From positions 2,213,501-2,277,500 of the forward strand of contig NZ_CP004388.1 in the NCBI RefSeq assembly GCF_000300235.2: DNA of 64,000 nucleotides, read 5' to 3'. Below the pieces are notes generated by a model. The model was not told where the DNA came from. It did no database searches and was given only the letters and a program-made list of their open reading frames with translations. Of the stretch, positions 49,297 through 61,354 are shown one piece after another. The translations under genes and the position numbers were made by a program. The stretch's first letter is position 1. Every line of letters starts with the position of its first letter. Source of the DNA: Thalassospira xiamenensis M-5 = DSM 17429 (GTDB taxonomy: Bacteria > Pseudomonadota > Alphaproteobacteria > Rhodospirillales > Thalassospiraceae).

Positions 49297-51294
49297 TTAA
49301 CCCATCTTCCAAATTGTGTAAGACACCAAGGCGGCAATACCGATCAGCATCGCAAACGCATAGTGATAGACGAAACCGCTCTGAAGGGCGCTGACACGAC
49401 GTGCAATGTTACGGCATGCTGCGGCGACACCGTCCGGACCGACACCGTCGATCAGCGCGCCATCGCCCGATTTCCAGAAGCCATAGCCAAGATAGAAGGC
49501 CGGCTTGACGAAAATCTTGTCGTAAAGCTCGTCGAAGTACCATTTGTTCAGCGCGAAGCGATACAGACCATTGAAGGTATTGGCCAACTGACGCGGCAGC
49601 GACGGAACCAGCTTGTACATCACAAGTGCGATGACAAAGCCCGATACCATGGCAACAAACGGTGCCAGCTTGACCCAGCCCGGAACATGGTGTGCATGTT
49701 CAAGAGCCTGATGACCTTCGGCCATGAAGATCGCGCCGTTCCAGAACGCCAGCATTTCTTCATAGTCACCACCACCGAACCAGTCCTTGGCGAACCAGCC
49801 GGCAAAGATCGCACCGATGGTCAGGAACAGAAGCGGCAGCGTCATGACAGCCGGGCTTTCATGGACATGGGCCATGGTCCGCTCGTCCGCACGCGGGGTG
49901 CCAAAGAAGGTCATGAAGATCAGACGCCAGCTATAGAACGACGTCATCAGTGCCGCCAGGATACCGGCCCAGAAGGCATAGGTGCCGACCGCGGTATGTG
50001 CCGCAAACGCGCTTTCGATGACAAGGTCCTTGGAATAGAAGCCCGCAAGCCCCGGGAAACCGGTAATCGCAAGCGTACCAACCATCATCACCGCAAAGGT
50101 CAGCGGAACCATCTTATAGATGCCGCCCATCTTGCGCATGTCCTGCTCGTCGGACATCGCATGGATCACCGAACCGGCACCAAGGAACAAAAGCGCCTTG
50201 AAGAAGCCGTGCGTCATCAGGTGGAACACGCCCGCCGAATAGGCCGACACGCCACACGCAAAGAACATGTAACCAAGCTGCGAACAGGTCGAATAGGCGA
50301 TCACGCGCTTGATGTCGTTCTGAACGCAACCAATGGTCGCGGCAAAGAACGCGGTCGATGCGCCGACAACGGTAATGATCGCAAGCGTGGTTTCGGCATA
50401 TTCAAAGATCGGCGACAGGCGCGCAACCATGAACACACCGGCCGTCACCATGGTTGCCGCGTGAATAAGGGCTGAAACCGGTGTTGGGCCTTCCATCGCA
50501 TCAGGCAGCCACGTATGCAGGCCAAGCTGTGCCGATTTGCCCATCGCTCCGATGAACAGAAGAAAACAGGTGATCTCAAGGGCCGAGAATTCATGACCAA
50601 GGAACAAAAGCGTCGTTCCGGCAACTTCCTCGGCATTGGCAAAGATCACGTCGAACTGAACGCTATCGAACAGGACATAAACCGCAAAGATACCCAGCGC
50701 GAAGCCAAAGTCACCGACACGGTTAACGACAAACGCTTTGATCGCAGCGGCCGATGCCGACGGCTTGGAATACCAGAAACCGATCAGAAGATAGGACGCA
50801 AGCCCCACCCCTTCCCAGCCAAAGAACAGCTGGATCAGGTTGTCGGCAGTCACCAGCATCAGCATGGCAAAGGTAAACAGCGACAGATACGCCATGAAAC
50901 GCGGCTTGTCGGGATCGTGCGACATGTAACCGATGGAATAGATATGCACCATCGACGACACACCGGTCACAACAATCAGCATGACGCAGGTCAGCGTATC
51001 AAAACGAAGCGCCCATTCAGCCGTGAAGTTACCCGAAGAAATCCAGGTAAACAGCTGAACCGTCACCGGGTTGCCGCCAAGCGCGACATCGACAAAGGCG
51101 AAAATCGAAATGATGAAGGCCGTAACGACACCGCCCACCGTAATCAGCTGGGAAATGCGATCAGACGTCGAAACACCATGATGATGGCTGCTGTCATGCT
51201 CGGCACCGGACGCGGACGACATGGCGCCGGCCAGCGTAATGATGCCGGCAATCGTGGCAGCGATCAGGGGCAGGAATACAATCAGAGGATACAT
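49297..51294 (-). CDS. nuoL: NADH-quinone oxidoreductase subunit L
   Basis: NuoL is the distal pumping subunit of complex I and carries the long lateral helix that ties the membrane arm together. The 665-residue product has about 16 membrane helices, with [50 protein letters not shown] (as [16 protein letters not shown] and ALIHAATMV) and [20 protein letters not shown] His-rich loop lies near residues 36-40. It follows nuoK by seven bases. Confidence 0.97.
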   Translation of the reverse strand: MYPLIVFLPLIAATIAGIITLAGAMSSASGAEHDSSHHHGVSTSDRISQLITVGGVVTAFIISIFAFVDVALGGNPVTVQLFTWISSGNFTAEWALRFDTLTCVMLIVVTGVSSMVHIYSIGYMSHDPDKPRFMAYLSLFTFAMLMLVTADNLIQLFFGWEGVGLASYLLIGFWYSKPSASAAAIKAFVVNRVGDFGFALGIFAVYVLFDSVQFDVIFANAEEVAGTTLLFLGHEFSALEITCFLLFIGAMGKSAQLGLHTWLPDAMEGPTPVSALIHAATMVTAGVFMVARLSPIFEYAETTLAIITVVGASTAFFAATIGCVQNDIKRVIAYSTCSQLGYMFFACGVSAYSAGVFHLMTHGFFKALLFLGAGSVIHAMSDEQDMRKMGGIYKMVPLTFAVMMVGTLAITGFPGLAGFYSKDLVIESAFAAHTAVGTYAFWAGILAALMTSFYSWRLIFMTFFGTPRADERTMAHVHESPAVMTLPLLFLTIGAIFAGWFAKDWFGGGDYEEMLAFWNGAIFMAEGHQALEHAHHVPGWVKLAPFVAMVSGFVIALVMYKLVPSLPRQLANTFNGLYRFALNKWYFDELYDKIFVKPAFYLGYGFWKSGDGALIDGVGPDGVAAACRNIARRVSALQSGFVYHYAFAMLIGIAALVSYTIWKMG

Positions 51295-51301
51295 ATCTGC
51301 C

Positions 51302-51610
51302 TTACCCCTTCATCATGTTGATGTCTTCAACCGCAATCGTGCCGCGGTTACGGAAATAGACCACCAGGATCGCAAGACCGATCGCTGCCTCGGCGGCGGC
51401 AACGGTCAGGACGAAGATGGTGAAGACCTGTCCGACGAGGTCGCCAAGGAACGACGAGAACGCGACAAGGTTGATATTGACTGCCAGCAGCATCAGCTCG
51501 ATCGACATCATGATGATGATGACGTTCTTGCGGTTCATGAAGATGCCAAAGATCCCGAGTGTGAAAAGGATCGCCGCGACGGTCAAATAATGTGCAAGAC
51601 CGATTTCCAT
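51302..51610 (-). CDS. nuoK: NADH-quinone oxidoreductase subunit K
   Basis: NuoK is a small three-helix subunit with two conserved membrane glutamates needed for proton transfer. The 102-residue product has [39 protein letters not shown], given here in parts as [15 protein letters not shown] and [14 protein letters not shown], and [20 protein letters not shown]. It overlaps the nuoJ stop by one base and precedes nuoL. Confidence 0.97.
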   Translation of the reverse strand: MEIGLAHYLTVAAILFTLGIFGIFMNRKNVIIIMMSIELMLLAVNINLVAFSSFLGDLVGQVFTIFVLTVAAAEAAIGLAILVVYFRNRGTIAVEDINMMKG

Positions 51611-52218
51611 CAGATCCCCCTACCGACCGGAACTTTTTTGACTTCAAGCGTGTCAGCGCGATCGCGTTTGACCTGCTCGGAGATTTTCTGACGGCGAACA
51701 CCCTCGCGGGTACGCAGCGTCAGGACAATTGCGCCGATCATCGCAACAAGCAGCACCAGACCGGCAGCCTGGAAGATGTATGCGTAATCGGTGTAGATCA
51801 GTTGGCCGAGCGCCTCGACATTGGTCAGTCCGGCGGGCGTCGGATGCGCCAGAACGGCGATCTTGTCATCAGACAAAGCCCAGCCCGCGCCGACAAAGGC
51901 CAGTTCCACAAACAGCACCAGCGCGATCAGAACCCCGATCGGCAGATAGTTGAGGAAACCTTCGCGCATCTCGACAAAATTGATGTCGAGCATCATGACG
52001 ACGAACAGGAACAGAACCGCGACCGCGCCGACATAGACGACGACGAGCAGCATGGCGAGAAACTCAGCACCCAGCAGGACGAAAAGCCCGGCTGCGTTAA
52101 AAAATGTCAAAATCAGCAGCAGTACCGAATGCACCGGGTTGCGAACGGTCACAACCGCAGTCGCGGACAGAACCGCGACAGTAGCAAACAGGTAAAAAGC
52201 CAAAGCCTGTACGACCAT
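51610..52218 (-). CDS. nuoJ: NADH-quinone oxidoreductase subunit J
   Basis: NuoJ is a five-helix membrane subunit at the junction of the two complex I arms. The 202-residue product has [51 protein letters not shown] (as [19 protein letters not shown]) and a basic C-terminal tail. A frame to 52269 exists, but GGGGG lies about seven bases before the ATG at 52218, which gives the usual start. Confidence 0.95.
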   Translation of the reverse strand: MVVQALAFYLFATVAVLSATAVVTVRNPVHSVLLLILTFFNAAGLFVLLGAEFLAMLLVVVYVGAVAVLFLFVVMMLDINFVEMREGFLNYLPIGVLIALVLFVELAFVGAGWALSDDKIAVLAHPTPAGLTNVEALGQLIYTDYAYIFQAAGLVLLVAMIGAIVLTLRTREGVRRQKISEQVKRDRADTLEVKKVPVGRGI

Positions 52219-52299
52219 AAGGTACCCCCTTGGCGAGCCGCCCTGCCCCAACAGCAGAAAGCGGCCCATGAACTCTCTTTATACGATCAGACGCGACAC

Positions 52300-52788
52300 T
52301 TACCGATAAGGTGCGTCTGCCTCCAATCGTGCAGCAAGCTCGGCTTCCCAACGCTCGCCATTTGCCAGAAGCTTATCCTTGTCATAGAGAAGCTCCTCGC
52401 GGTTTTCGGTTGCGAACTCGAAGTTCGGACCTTCAACGATTGCATCCACCGGACAGGCTTCCTCGCAGAAACCGCAATAGATGCATTTCGTCATATCGAT
52501 ATCGTAGCGCGTCGTACGCCGCGAACCGTCGTCGCGCGGCTCAACCTCGATGGTGATGGCCTGCGCGGGACAGATCGCCTCGCAAAGTTTGCACGCAATG
52601 CAACGCTCTTCCCCGTTGGGATAACGGCGCAGCGCATGTTCGCCACGGAAACGCGGGCTCAGCGGACCCTTTTCATACGGATAGTTCAGCGTCACCTTGG
52701 GCTTGAACATGTATTTCAGGGTGAGCGCCATACCGGAAACGAGTTCCACCAGCAGGAAGCTCCGGGCCGTCCGATCAATAAATGACAT
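52300..52788 (-). CDS. nuoI: NADH-quinone oxidoreductase subunit I
   Basis: NuoI carries two [4Fe-4S] clusters (N6a and N6b) that pass electrons towards NuoB. The 162-residue product has both ferredoxin motifs: Cys63, 66, 69 and 73 in [12 protein letters not shown], and Cys102, 105, 108 and 112 in [12 protein letters not shown]. It lies between nuoH and nuoJ in the operon. Confidence 0.97.
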   Translation of the reverse strand: MSFIDRTARSFLLVELVSGMALTLKYMFKPKVTLNYPYEKGPLSPRFRGEHALRRYPNGEERCIACKLCEAICPAQAITIEVEPRDDGSRRTTRYDIDMTKCIYCGFCEEACPVDAIVEGPNFEFATENREELLYDKDKLLANGERWEAELAARLEADAPYR

Positions 52789-52819
52789 CGTTTACCTCTC
52801 TCTCTCCGATGCGCGGCGA

Positions 52820-53833
52820 TCAGGCCGGGACCTTGTCAAAAGCAACCAGGAACGTGGCGACCAGCATGACCCAGGCAAATGACAGCGGCAGGAAGACTTT
52901 CCAACCCAGACGCATCAGCTGGTCATAGCGGTAACGCGGGAATGTCGCACGCACCCAGAGGAAAATGAACAGGACGAAGCAGATCTTCAGAATGAACCAG
53001 ATCGCGCCGGGGATGAATTCCAGCACCGGCAGCGGTGCGGTCCAGCCGCCCAGGAACAGAACGGCGCAAAGACCGCTCATCAGGATCATGTTCGCGTATT
53101 CACCCAGGAAGAACAGCGCAAAGGTCATTGCCGAATAATCGACGTTATAACCCGACACCAGTTCGGCTTCCGCTTCCGGAAGGTCAAACGGCGCACGGTT
53201 CGTTTCGGCCAGGATCGACACGATGAAGACCACAAACATCGGCAGGTGATAGATGAAGTTCCATTCCCAGATGCCGCCAACCTGACCGCGAACGATATCG
53301 CTAAGGTTAAGCGACCCGGTGGTCAGCAGAACCGAAATGATGATCAGGCCAATCGAAATCTCGTAGGACACCATCTGTGCGCCGGAACGCAGCGCACCAA
53401 GGAAGGCGTATTTCGAGTTCGACGCCCAACCGGCCATCACGATGCCGTAAACACCCAGCGATGAAATCGCGAACAGGTACAGAATGCCGACATTCAGATC
53501 CGCCAGAACCATGCCCTCGTCGAACGGGATAACCGCCCAGGCAATGATCGCCAGAATGAAGGTCAGCATCGGGGCAATGATAAACACGCCCTTGTTGGCA
53601 CTGGTCGGAACAATCGTTTCTTTCAGAAACAGTTTCAGACCATCGGCCAGCGGTTGCAGAAGACCAAACGGCCCCACAACGTTCGGGCCTTTGCGCAACT
53701 GCATCGCACCGATGACCTTGCGCTCGGCATAGGTCAGATAGGCGACAGCAACCAGCAGCGGGACAACAATCGCCAAAATCTTGGCGACGATCCAGACCAG
53801 CGGTTCAATATATCCGTCCCAAAGAAGTTCCAT
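52820..53833 (-). CDS. nuoH: NADH-quinone oxidoreductase subunit H
   Basis: NuoH forms much of the quinone chamber where the hydrophilic and membrane arms meet. The 337-residue product has about eight membrane helices with [31 protein letters not shown], given here as [15 protein letters not shown], and [20 protein letters not shown]. Both motifs are invariant in the family. It follows nuoG after an 87-base gap. Confidence 0.97.
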   Translation of the reverse strand: MELLWDGYIEPLVWIVAKILAIVVPLLVAVAYLTYAERKVIGAMQLRKGPNVVGPFGLLQPLADGLKLFLKETIVPTSANKGVFIIAPMLTFILAIIAWAVIPFDEGMVLADLNVGILYLFAISSLGVYGIVMAGWASNSKYAFLGALRSGAQMVSYEISIGLIIISVLLTTGSLNLSDIVRGQVGGIWEWNFIYHLPMFVVFIVSILAETNRAPFDLPEAEAELVSGYNVDYSAMTFALFFLGEYANMILMSGLCAVLFLGGWTAPLPVLEFIPGAIWFILKICFVLFIFLWVRATFPRYRYDQLMRLGWKVFLPLSFAWVMLVATFLVAFDKVPA

Positions 53834-53920
53834 CGGTTAAACCGTATCTTTTGCGTTTCGTCCCTGAATTGGGACACCCCCTTGCGGGACGGGCGACGAT
53901 GTCATCGCCGCCCCCCAAAC

Positions 53921-55981
53921 TCAGGCAACCTTCTCGGCAGCCGCATCCTTGACAAAGGCCTCTGTACATTTGGCCATCGTCACCGATGCACGGCTGATCG
54001 GGTCGGTCATATAGAAATTGCGAACCGGCGAGATAAAGCCATCAGACTTCATATCGCCTGCCTTGCCGAAATCGGTCCACTCTGCCTTGGTGACAGCATT
54101 CAGCGAGGCGAAAGTCGCGCTGAGTTCAACCATGCGCGAACGCACGGCATCAATGTTGTCATACGGCAGGGCCTGACCAAGTGCGCCCGAAAGCGCACGG
54201 ACAATCGCCCAGTCTTCCTTGGCCTCGCCAACCGGGAAAACAGCGCGCCAGCCCTGCTGGGCGCGGCCTTCGGTATTGACGTAGGTACCGTTCTTTTCGG
54301 TATAGGCAGCACCGGGCAGGATCACGTCGGCAGCCTGCGCACCGGCATCGCCCATCGCCCCCTGATAGACCACAAAGGCCTTCTCAAGTTTCGACATGTC
54401 GATTTCATCGGCACCCAGAAGGTAAACAACCTCGACATCGCCTTTTGCCGCGGCATCAAGGATGTCATTGGTCGCAAGACCGCCCTCGCCCGGGACAAAG
54501 CCCAGATCAAGGCCACCGACGCGCGATGCGGCGGTGTGCAGAACGTTGAAACCGTTCCAGTCGCCCGAAACCATGCCGTATTTTTCGGCAATCGCCCGGA
54601 CGGTCGCCAGAACCGCATCGCTGTCCTCACGGTTAAGCGCGCCCATGCCAACGATGATCATCGGCTTTTCGGCGGCTTTCAGCACCTTGGCGAAATCGTT
54701 TTTGCCATCCAGCACCGCAGAAAGCGTTTCCGCACCGGCACCAAGATAGTCGTGCTTATAGGTCGGGTCCCAGCTTTCGCCGATGATGCCAACCTTGAAA
54801 TCACCGGCCGTCGCACGCCAGCGCTTGCGCAGACGCGAATTGATGATCGGCGCTTCGGCACGGATATTCGCACCAACGATCAGGCAGGCATCGGCATCAT
54901 CAATGCCCGAAATCGTGGTGTTAAAGATATAGGACGCACGCGGACCGCCAATTTTCGAACCGTCCTGACGGCAATCAAGGTTCGGCGACCCAAGGGTCCC
55001 CATCAGATCCTTTAACGCAGTCATCGATTCACAATCGACCGTATCACCGGCGATTGCGGCAATCTTCTTGCCATCAAGCTCGGAAACCTTTGCCTTGATC
55101 GCGGCAAACGCCTCGTCCCAGCTGGCCGCTTTCAGCTTGCCATCAACACGCACATACGGACGATCCAGACGCTGGCGTTTCAGGCCGTCAATCGCATAAC
55201 GGGTTTTGTCCGAAATCCATTCTTCGTTCACATCGTCATTGGTACGCGGCAGAACGCGCATGACTTCGGCACTGCGGGAATCGATACGGATGTTCGATCC
55301 GACCGCATCCATCACGTCGATGCTGTCGGTTTTTTTCAATTCCCACGGACGCGCGGTAAACGCATAGGGTTTCGATGTCAGTGCGCCAACCGGGCAAAGA
55401 TCGACCAGATTCCCCGAAAGTTCGGAATTGATCGATGCTTCGATATACGGTCCGACCTCGGTATCCTCGCCGCGGTAAACCGCACCCATGGTGCCGACAC
55501 CGGCGACTTCCTCGGAAAAACGGACGCAACGGGTGCAATGAATGCAACGGGTCATGATCGTTTTGACAATCGGCCCCAGTTCCTTGTCCTTCACCGCACG
55601 CTTTTTCTCGGCATAACGCGACGCGTCAAAACCATAGGCCATCGCCTGGTCCTGAAGGTCACATTCACCGCCCTGGTCACAGATCGGGCAATCCAGCGGA
55701 TGGTTGATCAGCAGGAATTCCATCACGCCATTGCGGGCTTTCTTGACCAGATCGGAATCCGTCTTGATCACCATTCCATCTGCCGCAGGCATGGCACAGG
55801 ACGCGACCGGCTTGGGTGCGCGTTCCATTTCAACCAGACACATACGGCAGTTGCCGGCGATTGACAGGCGCTCGTGATAGCAGAAACGCGGAATCTCCTT
55901 CCCGGCCTCTTCACAGGCCTGAAGGACTGTCGCCCCGGCTTCTACTTCAACTTCAATACCGTCAACTGTCAGTTTCGGCAT
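53921..55981 (-). CDS. nuoG: NADH-quinone oxidoreductase subunit G
   Basis: NuoG holds several Fe-S clusters in the electron-input arm. The 686-residue product starts with a [2Fe-2S] ferredoxin domain (Cys34, 45 and 48 in CYHERLSIAGNCRMC, plus VASCAMPA). An N3-type His/Cys region (CPICDQGGECDLQDQA) and a [4Fe-4S] motif (TRCIHCTRCVRF) follow, then a molybdopterin-oxidoreductase-like domain without cofactor. The length is typical of the alphaproteobacterial and mitochondrial form, shorter than E. coli NuoG (about 900 residues). Confidence 0.97.
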   Translation of the reverse strand: MPKLTVDGIEVEVEAGATVLQACEEAGKEIPRFCYHERLSIAGNCRMCLVEMERAPKPVASCAMPAADGMVIKTDSDLVKKARNGVMEFLLINHPLDCPICDQGGECDLQDQAMAYGFDASRYAEKKRAVKDKELGPIVKTIMTRCIHCTRCVRFSEEVAGVGTMGAVYRGEDTEVGPYIEASINSELSGNLVDLCPVGALTSKPYAFTARPWELKKTDSIDVMDAVGSNIRIDSRSAEVMRVLPRTNDDVNEEWISDKTRYAIDGLKRQRLDRPYVRVDGKLKAASWDEAFAAIKAKVSELDGKKIAAIAGDTVDCESMTALKDLMGTLGSPNLDCRQDGSKIGGPRASYIFNTTISGIDDADACLIVGANIRAEAPIINSRLRKRWRATAGDFKVGIIGESWDPTYKHDYLGAGAETLSAVLDGKNDFAKVLKAAEKPMIIVGMGALNREDSDAVLATVRAIAEKYGMVSGDWNGFNVLHTAASRVGGLDLGFVPGEGGLATNDILDAAAKGDVEVVYLLGADEIDMSKLEKAFVVYQGAMGDAGAQAADVILPGAAYTEKNGTYVNTEGRAQQGWRAVFPVGEAKEDWAIVRALSGALGQALPYDNIDAVRSRMVELSATFASLNAVTKAEWTDFGKAGDMKSDGFISPVRNFYMTDPISRASVTMAKCTEAFVKDAAAEKVA

Positions 55982-56008
55982 GTCTCAATCCCTCTCAACA
56001 GGCCCCTC

Positions 56009-57289
56009 TCAGGCCGCGATCCGTGCGCGATATTCCTTGATCCGCCGTTCCATTTCGGGACGGAAGCGACGGATCAGACCCTGGATCGGCCATGCAGCTG
56101 CATCGCCAAGCGCACAAATGGTGTGGCCTTCGACCTGTTTGGTCACATCCCACAACAGATCAATTTCATCTAGCGTGGCCTGTCCCCGGACCATGCGCGC
56201 CATGATGCGCGCCATCCAGCCCGTGCCTTCACGGCACGGCGTACACTGGCCACAGCTTTCATGCTGATAGAATTCCGACAGACGCGCGATGGCGTAAACG
56301 ATGTCGGTGGACTTATCCATCACGATCACCGCTGCCGTACCAAGGCCCGATCCCACTTCACGCAGGGCATCGAAATCCATCAGCACATCGTCGCAAATGT
56401 CTTTGGTCATCAGCGGAACGGACGAACCGCCCGGAATGACCGCCAAAAGATTGTCCCAGCCGCCACGAACGCCGCCGCAATGCTTTTCGATCAGCTCACG
56501 CAGCGGGATGCTCATGGCTTCTTCGACCGTGCACGGCTTTTCGACATGGCCGGAAATCGCAAACAGCTTGGTACCGTGGTTGTTTTCACGGCCAAAGCTG
56601 GTGAACCATGAACCGCCACGGCGCAGGATTTCCGGCACCACGGCAATCGATTCGACATTGTTCACCGTCGTCGGGCAGCCATACAGACCGGCATTGGCCG
56701 GGAATGGCGGCTTCAGACGCGGCTGGCCTTTCTTGCCCTCAAGGCTTTCGATCAGAGCGGTTTCCTCGCCACAGATATACGCCCCTGCACCAAGATGCAG
56801 ATAAAGGTCGTAATCCCAGCCGGAACCGCAGGCATTCTTGCCAAGCAGACCCGCTTCATAGGCTTCATCGATTGCACGCTGAAGGTTCGATGCCTCGTGA
56901 TAGAATTCCCCACGGATATAGATATATCCGGCATGGGCATTCATCGCGAAGCTTGCCAGAAGGCAGCCTTCAATCAGGGTATGCGGATCATTGCGCATGA
57001 TCTCGCGGTCTTTGCAGGTGCCAGGCTCGCCCTCGTCGGCATTGACCACGAGATAGCTCGGACGACCATCAGATTCCTTGGGCATGAACGACCATTTCAG
57101 GCCGGTCGGGAAGCCAGCGCCCCCGCGACCACGCAGACCGGATGCCTTCATCTCGTTGATGATCCAGTCGCGCCCTTTTTCAATCAGGGCCTTGGTGCCG
57201 TCCCAGTTGCCACGTGCCTGTGCCGCCTTAAGACCGAAGTCCTGAAAACCGTACAGGTTGGTAAAGATACGATCCTTATCCTGCAACAT
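56009..57289 (-). CDS. nuoF: NADH-quinone oxidoreductase subunit F
   Basis: NuoF binds FMN, NADH and cluster N3. The 426-residue product has the NADH-binding [14 protein letters not shown] (53-66), the FMN-binding [16 protein letters not shown] and the cluster motif [15 protein letters not shown] near 345-360. The ATG at 57289 is chosen; the frame extends further upstream only into the nuoE coding end. Confidence 0.97.
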   Translation of the reverse strand: MLQDKDRIFTNLYGFQDFGLKAAQARGNWDGTKALIEKGRDWIINEMKASGLRGRGGAGFPTGLKWSFMPKESDGRPSYLVVNADEGEPGTCKDREIMRNDPHTLIEGCLLASFAMNAHAGYIYIRGEFYHEASNLQRAIDEAYEAGLLGKNACGSGWDYDLYLHLGAGAYICGEETALIESLEGKKGQPRLKPPFPANAGLYGCPTTVNNVESIAVVPEILRRGGSWFTSFGRENNHGTKLFAISGHVEKPCTVEEAMSIPLRELIEKHCGGVRGGWDNLLAVIPGGSSVPLMTKDICDDVLMDFDALREVGSGLGTAAVIVMDKSTDIVYAIARLSEFYQHESCGQCTPCREGTGWMARIMARMVRGQATLDEIDLLWDVTKQVEGHTICALGDAAAWPIQGLIRRFRPEMERRIKEYRARIAA

Positions 57290-57290
57290 C

Positions 57291-57953
57291 TCAGGCCTCC
57301 CCTTCGCTTGCATCAGCAGACTGATCGGCAGCGCCGCAGCCACAGAATGCCTTCAGAACCTTGGGTCCACCAATCGGCTCGCAGCCGCGACGACCGATCT
57401 GCGGACCGGCTTTCGGCTTTTCACCCTTTTTCAGGGCATCAAGGATCGACTTGGTGCTATCGGCAGTCAGGTCTTCGTAATAATCGTCGTTAATCTGCAT
57501 CATCGGTGCGTTAACGCACGCGCCAAGGCATTCAACCTCGATCAGGGTAAACTGGCCGTCTTCGGTGGTTTCACCGATTCCAATGCCCAGTTCCTTTTTG
57601 CAGGTATCGACAACATCGGCCGAACCGCGCAACCAGCACGGCGTCGTGGTGCATACCTGGATGAAATTCTTACCCACCGGGGCAAGGTTATACATCGTAT
57701 AGAAGGTCGCCACCTCATAGACGCGAATGGCCGGCATTTCGAGCATGTCGGCAATGTAATCCATTGCAACAGTCGGAACCCAGTTACCATCGGTCTGACG
57801 CTGTGCCAGATCAAGCAGCGGCATGACCGCACTTTGCTGGCGGCCTTCCGGATACTTGGCGATAATCTTTTTTGCCCGCTCCATGTTTTCCGGGGAAAAC
57901 GCAAAGCTGACAGGCTGAAGCTCTCTCGGAGCTGGTCTTCTCAAATGGCTCAT
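57291..57953 (-). CDS. nuoE: NADH-quinone oxidoreductase subunit E
   Basis: NuoE is a thioredoxin-like subunit carrying cluster N1a. The 220-residue product has the four ligands Cys101, Cys106, Cys142 and Cys146 ([12 protein letters not shown] and [11 protein letters not shown]). A tail of about 50 residues at the C-terminus has further Cys residues ([18 protein letters not shown]). Such tails occur in alphaproteobacterial NuoE. It starts within the nuoD stop region (four-base overlap). Confidence 0.96.
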   Translation of the reverse strand: MSHLRRPAPRELQPVSFAFSPENMERAKKIIAKYPEGRQQSAVMPLLDLAQRQTDGNWVPTVAMDYIADMLEMPAIRVYEVATFYTMYNLAPVGKNFIQVCTTTPCWLRGSADVVDTCKKELGIGIGETTEDGQFTLIEVECLGACVNAPMMQINDDYYEDLTADSTKSILDALKKGEKPKAGPQIGRRGCEPIGGPKVLKAFCGCGAADQSADASEGEA

Positions 57954-59128
57954 CGGTCAATCTCACCGAACACGATATCAAGCGACCCGATATTGGCAAC
58001 GACGTCGGCCAGCATGTGGCCTTTGGACATGAAGTCGATGCCCTGAAGGTGCGGGAACCCGGGTGCGCGAATTTTGCAGCGATACGGACGGTTCGAGCCA
58101 TCCGAAATGAGATACACGCCAAACTCGCCCTTCGGGGCCTCGACCGCGGCATAGCATTCGCCAGCCGGAACGTGGAACCCTTCGGTAAAGAGTTTGAAGT
58201 GATGGATCAGGGCTTCCATCGAGCGTTTCATTTCTGAACGCGACGGCGGCGCCACTTTGTTATTTTCAACGATAACAGCACCATCAGGCATTTCTTTAAT
58301 GGCCTGCTTCATGATCCGAAGCGACTGGTTCATTTCTTCGAAACGCACCAGGAAGCGATCATAGCAGTCGCCGTTTTTGCCGATGGGAATATCGAAATCG
58401 AAATCTTCGTACGAATCATAGGGCTGCGATTTCCGCAGATCCCACGCCATCCCCGATGCGCGGATGTTCGGCCCGGTAAAGGCCCAGTCCAGCGCCTCTT
58501 CGGGCGAAACGATCCCGATATCAACCGTACGCTGCTTGAAGATACGGTTGCCGGTCAGGATGCGGTCGAAATCCTTGACGAATTTCGGGAACTGATCGCA
58601 CCAGGCATCAATATCGGCCAGCAACCCGGCCGGAAGATCGGCAGCAACGCCGCCCGGACGGAAATAGTTGGCATGAAGACGGGCACCGCACGCACGCTCA
58701 TAGAATTCCATGAGCTTTTCACGTTCCTCGAAGCCCCACAGCAGCGGGGTCATCGCACCAACGTCAAGCGCAAAGGCGGTCAGGTTCAGAAGATGGTTCA
58801 GGATACGACCCATTTCCGCGTACAGGACGCGGATATACTGGGCGCGTTTCGGCACCTCGACACCCATCAGCTTCTCGATGGCCAGGCAATAGGCATGTTC
58901 CTGGTTCATCGGCGCGACATAGTCGAGACGGTCGAAATACGGCGTCGCCTGAATATAGGTTTTATATTCGATCAGCTTTTCCGTACCGCGGTGCAGAAGG
59001 CCGATATGCGGATCGGCGCGTTCGATAACCTCGCCGTCCATTTCAAGAACCAGACGCAGAACGCCGTGCGCCGCAGGGTGCTGCGGGCCGAAGTTCATGG
59101 TCATGTTTTTGATTTTCTGTTCCGACAT
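57950..59128 (-). CDS. nuoD: NADH-quinone oxidoreductase subunit D
   Basis: NuoD is the 49-kDa-type subunit lining the quinone site. The 392-residue product has [54 protein letters not shown] and the C-terminal [41 protein letters not shown] segment ([12 protein letters not shown]). It is separate from nuoC, not fused. The start overlaps the nuoC stop by one base. Confidence 0.97.
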   Translation of the reverse strand: MSEQKIKNMTMNFGPQHPAAHGVLRLVLEMDGEVIERADPHIGLLHRGTEKLIEYKTYIQATPYFDRLDYVAPMNQEHAYCLAIEKLMGVEVPKRAQYIRVLYAEMGRILNHLLNLTAFALDVGAMTPLLWGFEEREKLMEFYERACGARLHANYFRPGGVAADLPAGLLADIDAWCDQFPKFVKDFDRILTGNRIFKQRTVDIGIVSPEEALDWAFTGPNIRASGMAWDLRKSQPYDSYEDFDFDIPIGKNGDCYDRFLVRFEEMNQSLRIMKQAIKEMPDGAVIVENNKVAPPSRSEMKRSMEALIHHFKLFTEGFHVPAGECYAAVEAPKGEFGVYLISDGSNRPYRCKIRAPGFPHLQGIDFMSKGHMLADVVANIGSLDIVFGEIDR

Positions 59129-59757
59129 CAGGCCTTGCCCTCCGCCTTTTCATCGCCGGGGAGAACATGCTGGATGCCTTCCCACGGGCTTTCGAAATCA
59201 AAGTTACGGAAATCCTGAACCAGTTTCACCGGCTCGTAGACAACGCGCTTCTGCTCGTCGTCATAGCGAACCTCGACATAACCGGTCAGCGGGAAATCCT
59301 TGCGAAGCGGATGACCTTCGAAACCGTAATCCGTCAGGATACGGCGCGGGTCCGGGTGATTATCAAAGAAGATGCCGAACAGATCCCACGTTTCGCGCTC
59401 GAACCAGTTGGCGGCGCTGTAAACGGAAACGGCACTTGGCACCGGGGTTTCTTCGTCGGTGCTGACCTTGACGCGCACACGCAGGTTATGCTTGAGCGAC
59501 AGCAGGTGATACACGACGTCGAAACGCTGGGCGCGTTCGGGATAATCAACCCCGCAAATGTCAACAAGCTGCTTGAACAGACAGCCCGCATCATCGCGAA
59601 GGAATGTCAGAACTTTAAGAATAGCATCGCGTTTGACCGCGATGGTCAGTTCGCCATAACGGTACTGGGTTTCCAGAACCTTGTCGGCAAACTGGGACAC
59701 CACTAGATCTTTAAGATCTTTCAGCGCGGCGCTGTTATCGCTGAGCACTTCGCTCAT
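59128..59757 (-). CDS. nuoC: NADH-quinone oxidoreductase subunit C
   Basis: NuoC is the 30-kDa-type subunit of the hydrophilic arm. The 209-residue product has [27 protein letters not shown] and the family signature [49 protein letters not shown], seen here as [17 protein letters not shown] and [16 protein letters not shown]. It lies 18 bases after nuoB. Confidence 0.97.
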   Translation of the reverse strand: MSEVLSDNSAALKDLKDLVVSQFADKVLETQYRYGELTIAVKRDAILKVLTFLRDDAGCLFKQLVDICGVDYPERAQRFDVVYHLLSLKHNLRVRVKVSTDEETPVPSAVSVYSAANWFERETWDLFGIFFDNHPDPRRILTDYGFEGHPLRKDFPLTGYVEVRYDDEQKRVVYEPVKLVQDFRNFDFESPWEGIQHVLPGDEKAEGKA

Positions 59758-59775
59758 GCAAGCCCCCTATAAGGA

Positions 59776-60318
59776 TCAGCGTGTCAGGACACCGGTACGG
59801 CGGATTTTCTTTTGCAACTGCATCACGCCGTAAATCAGCGCTTCGGCTGTCGGCGGGCACCCGGGAACATATACGTCCACCGGCACAACGCGATCACAAC
59901 CGCGCACCACCGAATAGGAATAGTGATAATACCCACCACCATTCGCGCACGAGCCCATCGAAATCACCCAGCGCGGCTCGGCCATCTGGTCGTAAACCTT
60001 GCGCAATGCGGGGGCCATTTTGTTGGTCAGCGTCCCCGCAACGATCATCACGTCGGACTGACGCGGGCTCGGACGGAACACAAGACCATAACGGTCAAGG
60101 TCGTAACGCGATGCGGCGGCATGCATCATTTCCACAGCACAGCAGGCCAGACCGAACGTCATCGGCCACAGCGAACCGGTGCTCGCCCAGCTTGCCAGCT
60201 TGTCGAGATTGGCAAGGACAAAGCCCTTGTCATTCATCTCGTCGAACACGCCTTTAAGCAGGGTATCCTGATCCTGACCGGGTGCCAGGGGTGCGCCTGT
60301 ATTGGTGCTCACTCCCAT
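59776..60318 (-). CDS. nuoB: NADH-quinone oxidoreductase subunit B
   Basis: NuoB holds cluster N2, the last Fe-S cluster before quinone. The 180-residue product has the adjacent Cys59-Cys60 in [11 protein letters not shown], a third ligand in [11 protein letters not shown] and a fourth in [11 protein letters not shown]. An AAGGGAG site lies six bases before the ATG at 60318, which overlaps the nuoA stop; the longer frame to 60339 is not preferred. Confidence 0.96.
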   Translation of the reverse strand: MGVSTNTGAPLAPGQDQDTLLKGVFDEMNDKGFVLANLDKLASWASTGSLWPMTFGLACCAVEMMHAAASRYDLDRYGLVFRPSPRQSDVMIVAGTLTNKMAPALRKVYDQMAEPRWVISMGSCANGGGYYHYSYSVVRGCDRVVPVDVYVPGCPPTAEALIYGVMQLQKKIRRTGVLTR

Positions 60319-60674
60319 TCCAAAGCTCCCTTCTTCCATTCATAGACAAATCCGACCGTCAGCACAGCCAGGAAAATCACCATAGAAAAGAAACCGAAGG
60401 TGCCAATGTCACCAAGGGTCACAGCCCACGGGAACAGGAACGCAACTTCGAGATCGAAAATGATGAACAAGATGGCGACCAGATAGAACCTGACGTCAAA
60501 CTTGATGCGCGCGTCCTCAAACGGCGCAAATCCGCATTCGTATGCGGACAGTTTTTCAACATCAGGAGCCTGCTTGGCCAGAACCAGCGACGCGATGACG
60601 ATAACCGCCGAGAGACCGACGGCGATCCCGATGAAAATCAGGATCGGAAGATATTCCGAAAGAAGCTCTTGCAT
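60309..60674 (-). CDS. nuoA: NADH-quinone oxidoreductase subunit A
   Basis: NuoA is a three-helix membrane subunit next to NuoH and NuoJ. The 121-residue product has [43 protein letters not shown], seen in the parts [20 protein letters not shown] and [13 protein letters not shown], both diagnostic. It is the first gene of the fourteen-gene nuoA-N operon. The promoter must lie in the 287 bases between it and tRNA-Asp, but I cannot pick a clear one. Confidence 0.97.
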   Translation of the reverse strand: MQELLSEYLPILIFIGIAVGLSAVIVIASLVLAKQAPDVEKLSAYECGFAPFEDARIKFDVRFYLVAILFIIFDLEVAFLFPWAVTLGDIGTFGFFSMVIFLAVLTVGFVYEWKKGALEWE

Positions 60675-60961
60675 CTCTCTGACCTCTCAAGAACAGGCCT
60701 CTTTTGACCCGACCAGGTCCCCACCCAGCCTATACCGGCGCACCATAACGTATGCACCGCACAAGTTCCAGCCCCGTAAGCAGTTTTAACACCGCCTAAG
60801 GCCGGAAACTTCCTAATCTTTTTGCCATTCCCTGCTCTCCGATATCGGACTGCGCAACGCCATGATCAAGTCCCTTTCCTGCAAAGCAACATCGGCTGTG
60901 CAGGAAAAAGCGATCGCGGAAAGGACGAAACGCCCGACGAAAGACAACAGATAGGTGATCA

Positions 60962-61038
<77 letters not shown>

Positions 61039-61062
61039 AAATGACCAGCTATTGGCGCGCCT

Positions 61063-61091
61063 TTGTTAGACCAGCACCTATGCCAAGTCAA
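61063..61091 (-). promoter_or_regulatory. Putative tRNA-Asp promoter
   Basis: On the minus strand TTGACT (61086-61091) and TAACAA (61063-61068) are exactly 17 bases apart, and the -10 element lies 25 bases before the tRNA 5' end. Confidence 0.6.
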
Positions 61092-61225
61092 GCTGATACC
61101 AGCGTTTTCAACCATCTCGTCAATTGCGCCAGAGATCATCACCCTGTGAAACATGTCACAGCCCCCGGATTCTCGACAAATATCGTTTTTCCAATCACTT
61201 CCATGCATGGTTTCGCCGGTTACCT

Positions 61226-61254
61226 TTGCATCCTGTGCACGGGTTTTATAGAAT
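61226..61254 (+). promoter_or_regulatory. Putative fliG promoter
   Basis: TTGCAT (61226-61231), a 17-base spacer and TAGAAT (61249-61254) form a good sigma-70 promoter about 100 bases before the fliG start. No sigma-54 (GG-N10-GC) flagellar promoter was noticed. Confidence 0.55.
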
Positions 61255-61354
61255 TGTTGATAATTAGAATATATTCTCGACCGCTAGGGGCAGTACCCTG
61301 GGGACAGGCATGTTCACGTAAAACGAATAAACGCAGTGACGGAGAAGACCACCA

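Larger units (their letters stand above)
61039..61354. other. Intergenic region between tRNA-Asp and fliG
   Basis: This 316-bp stretch holds the minus-strand tRNA-Asp promoter (61063-61091) and a plus-strand promoter for fliG (61226-61254). Nothing else recognisable is seen in it. Confidence 0.6.
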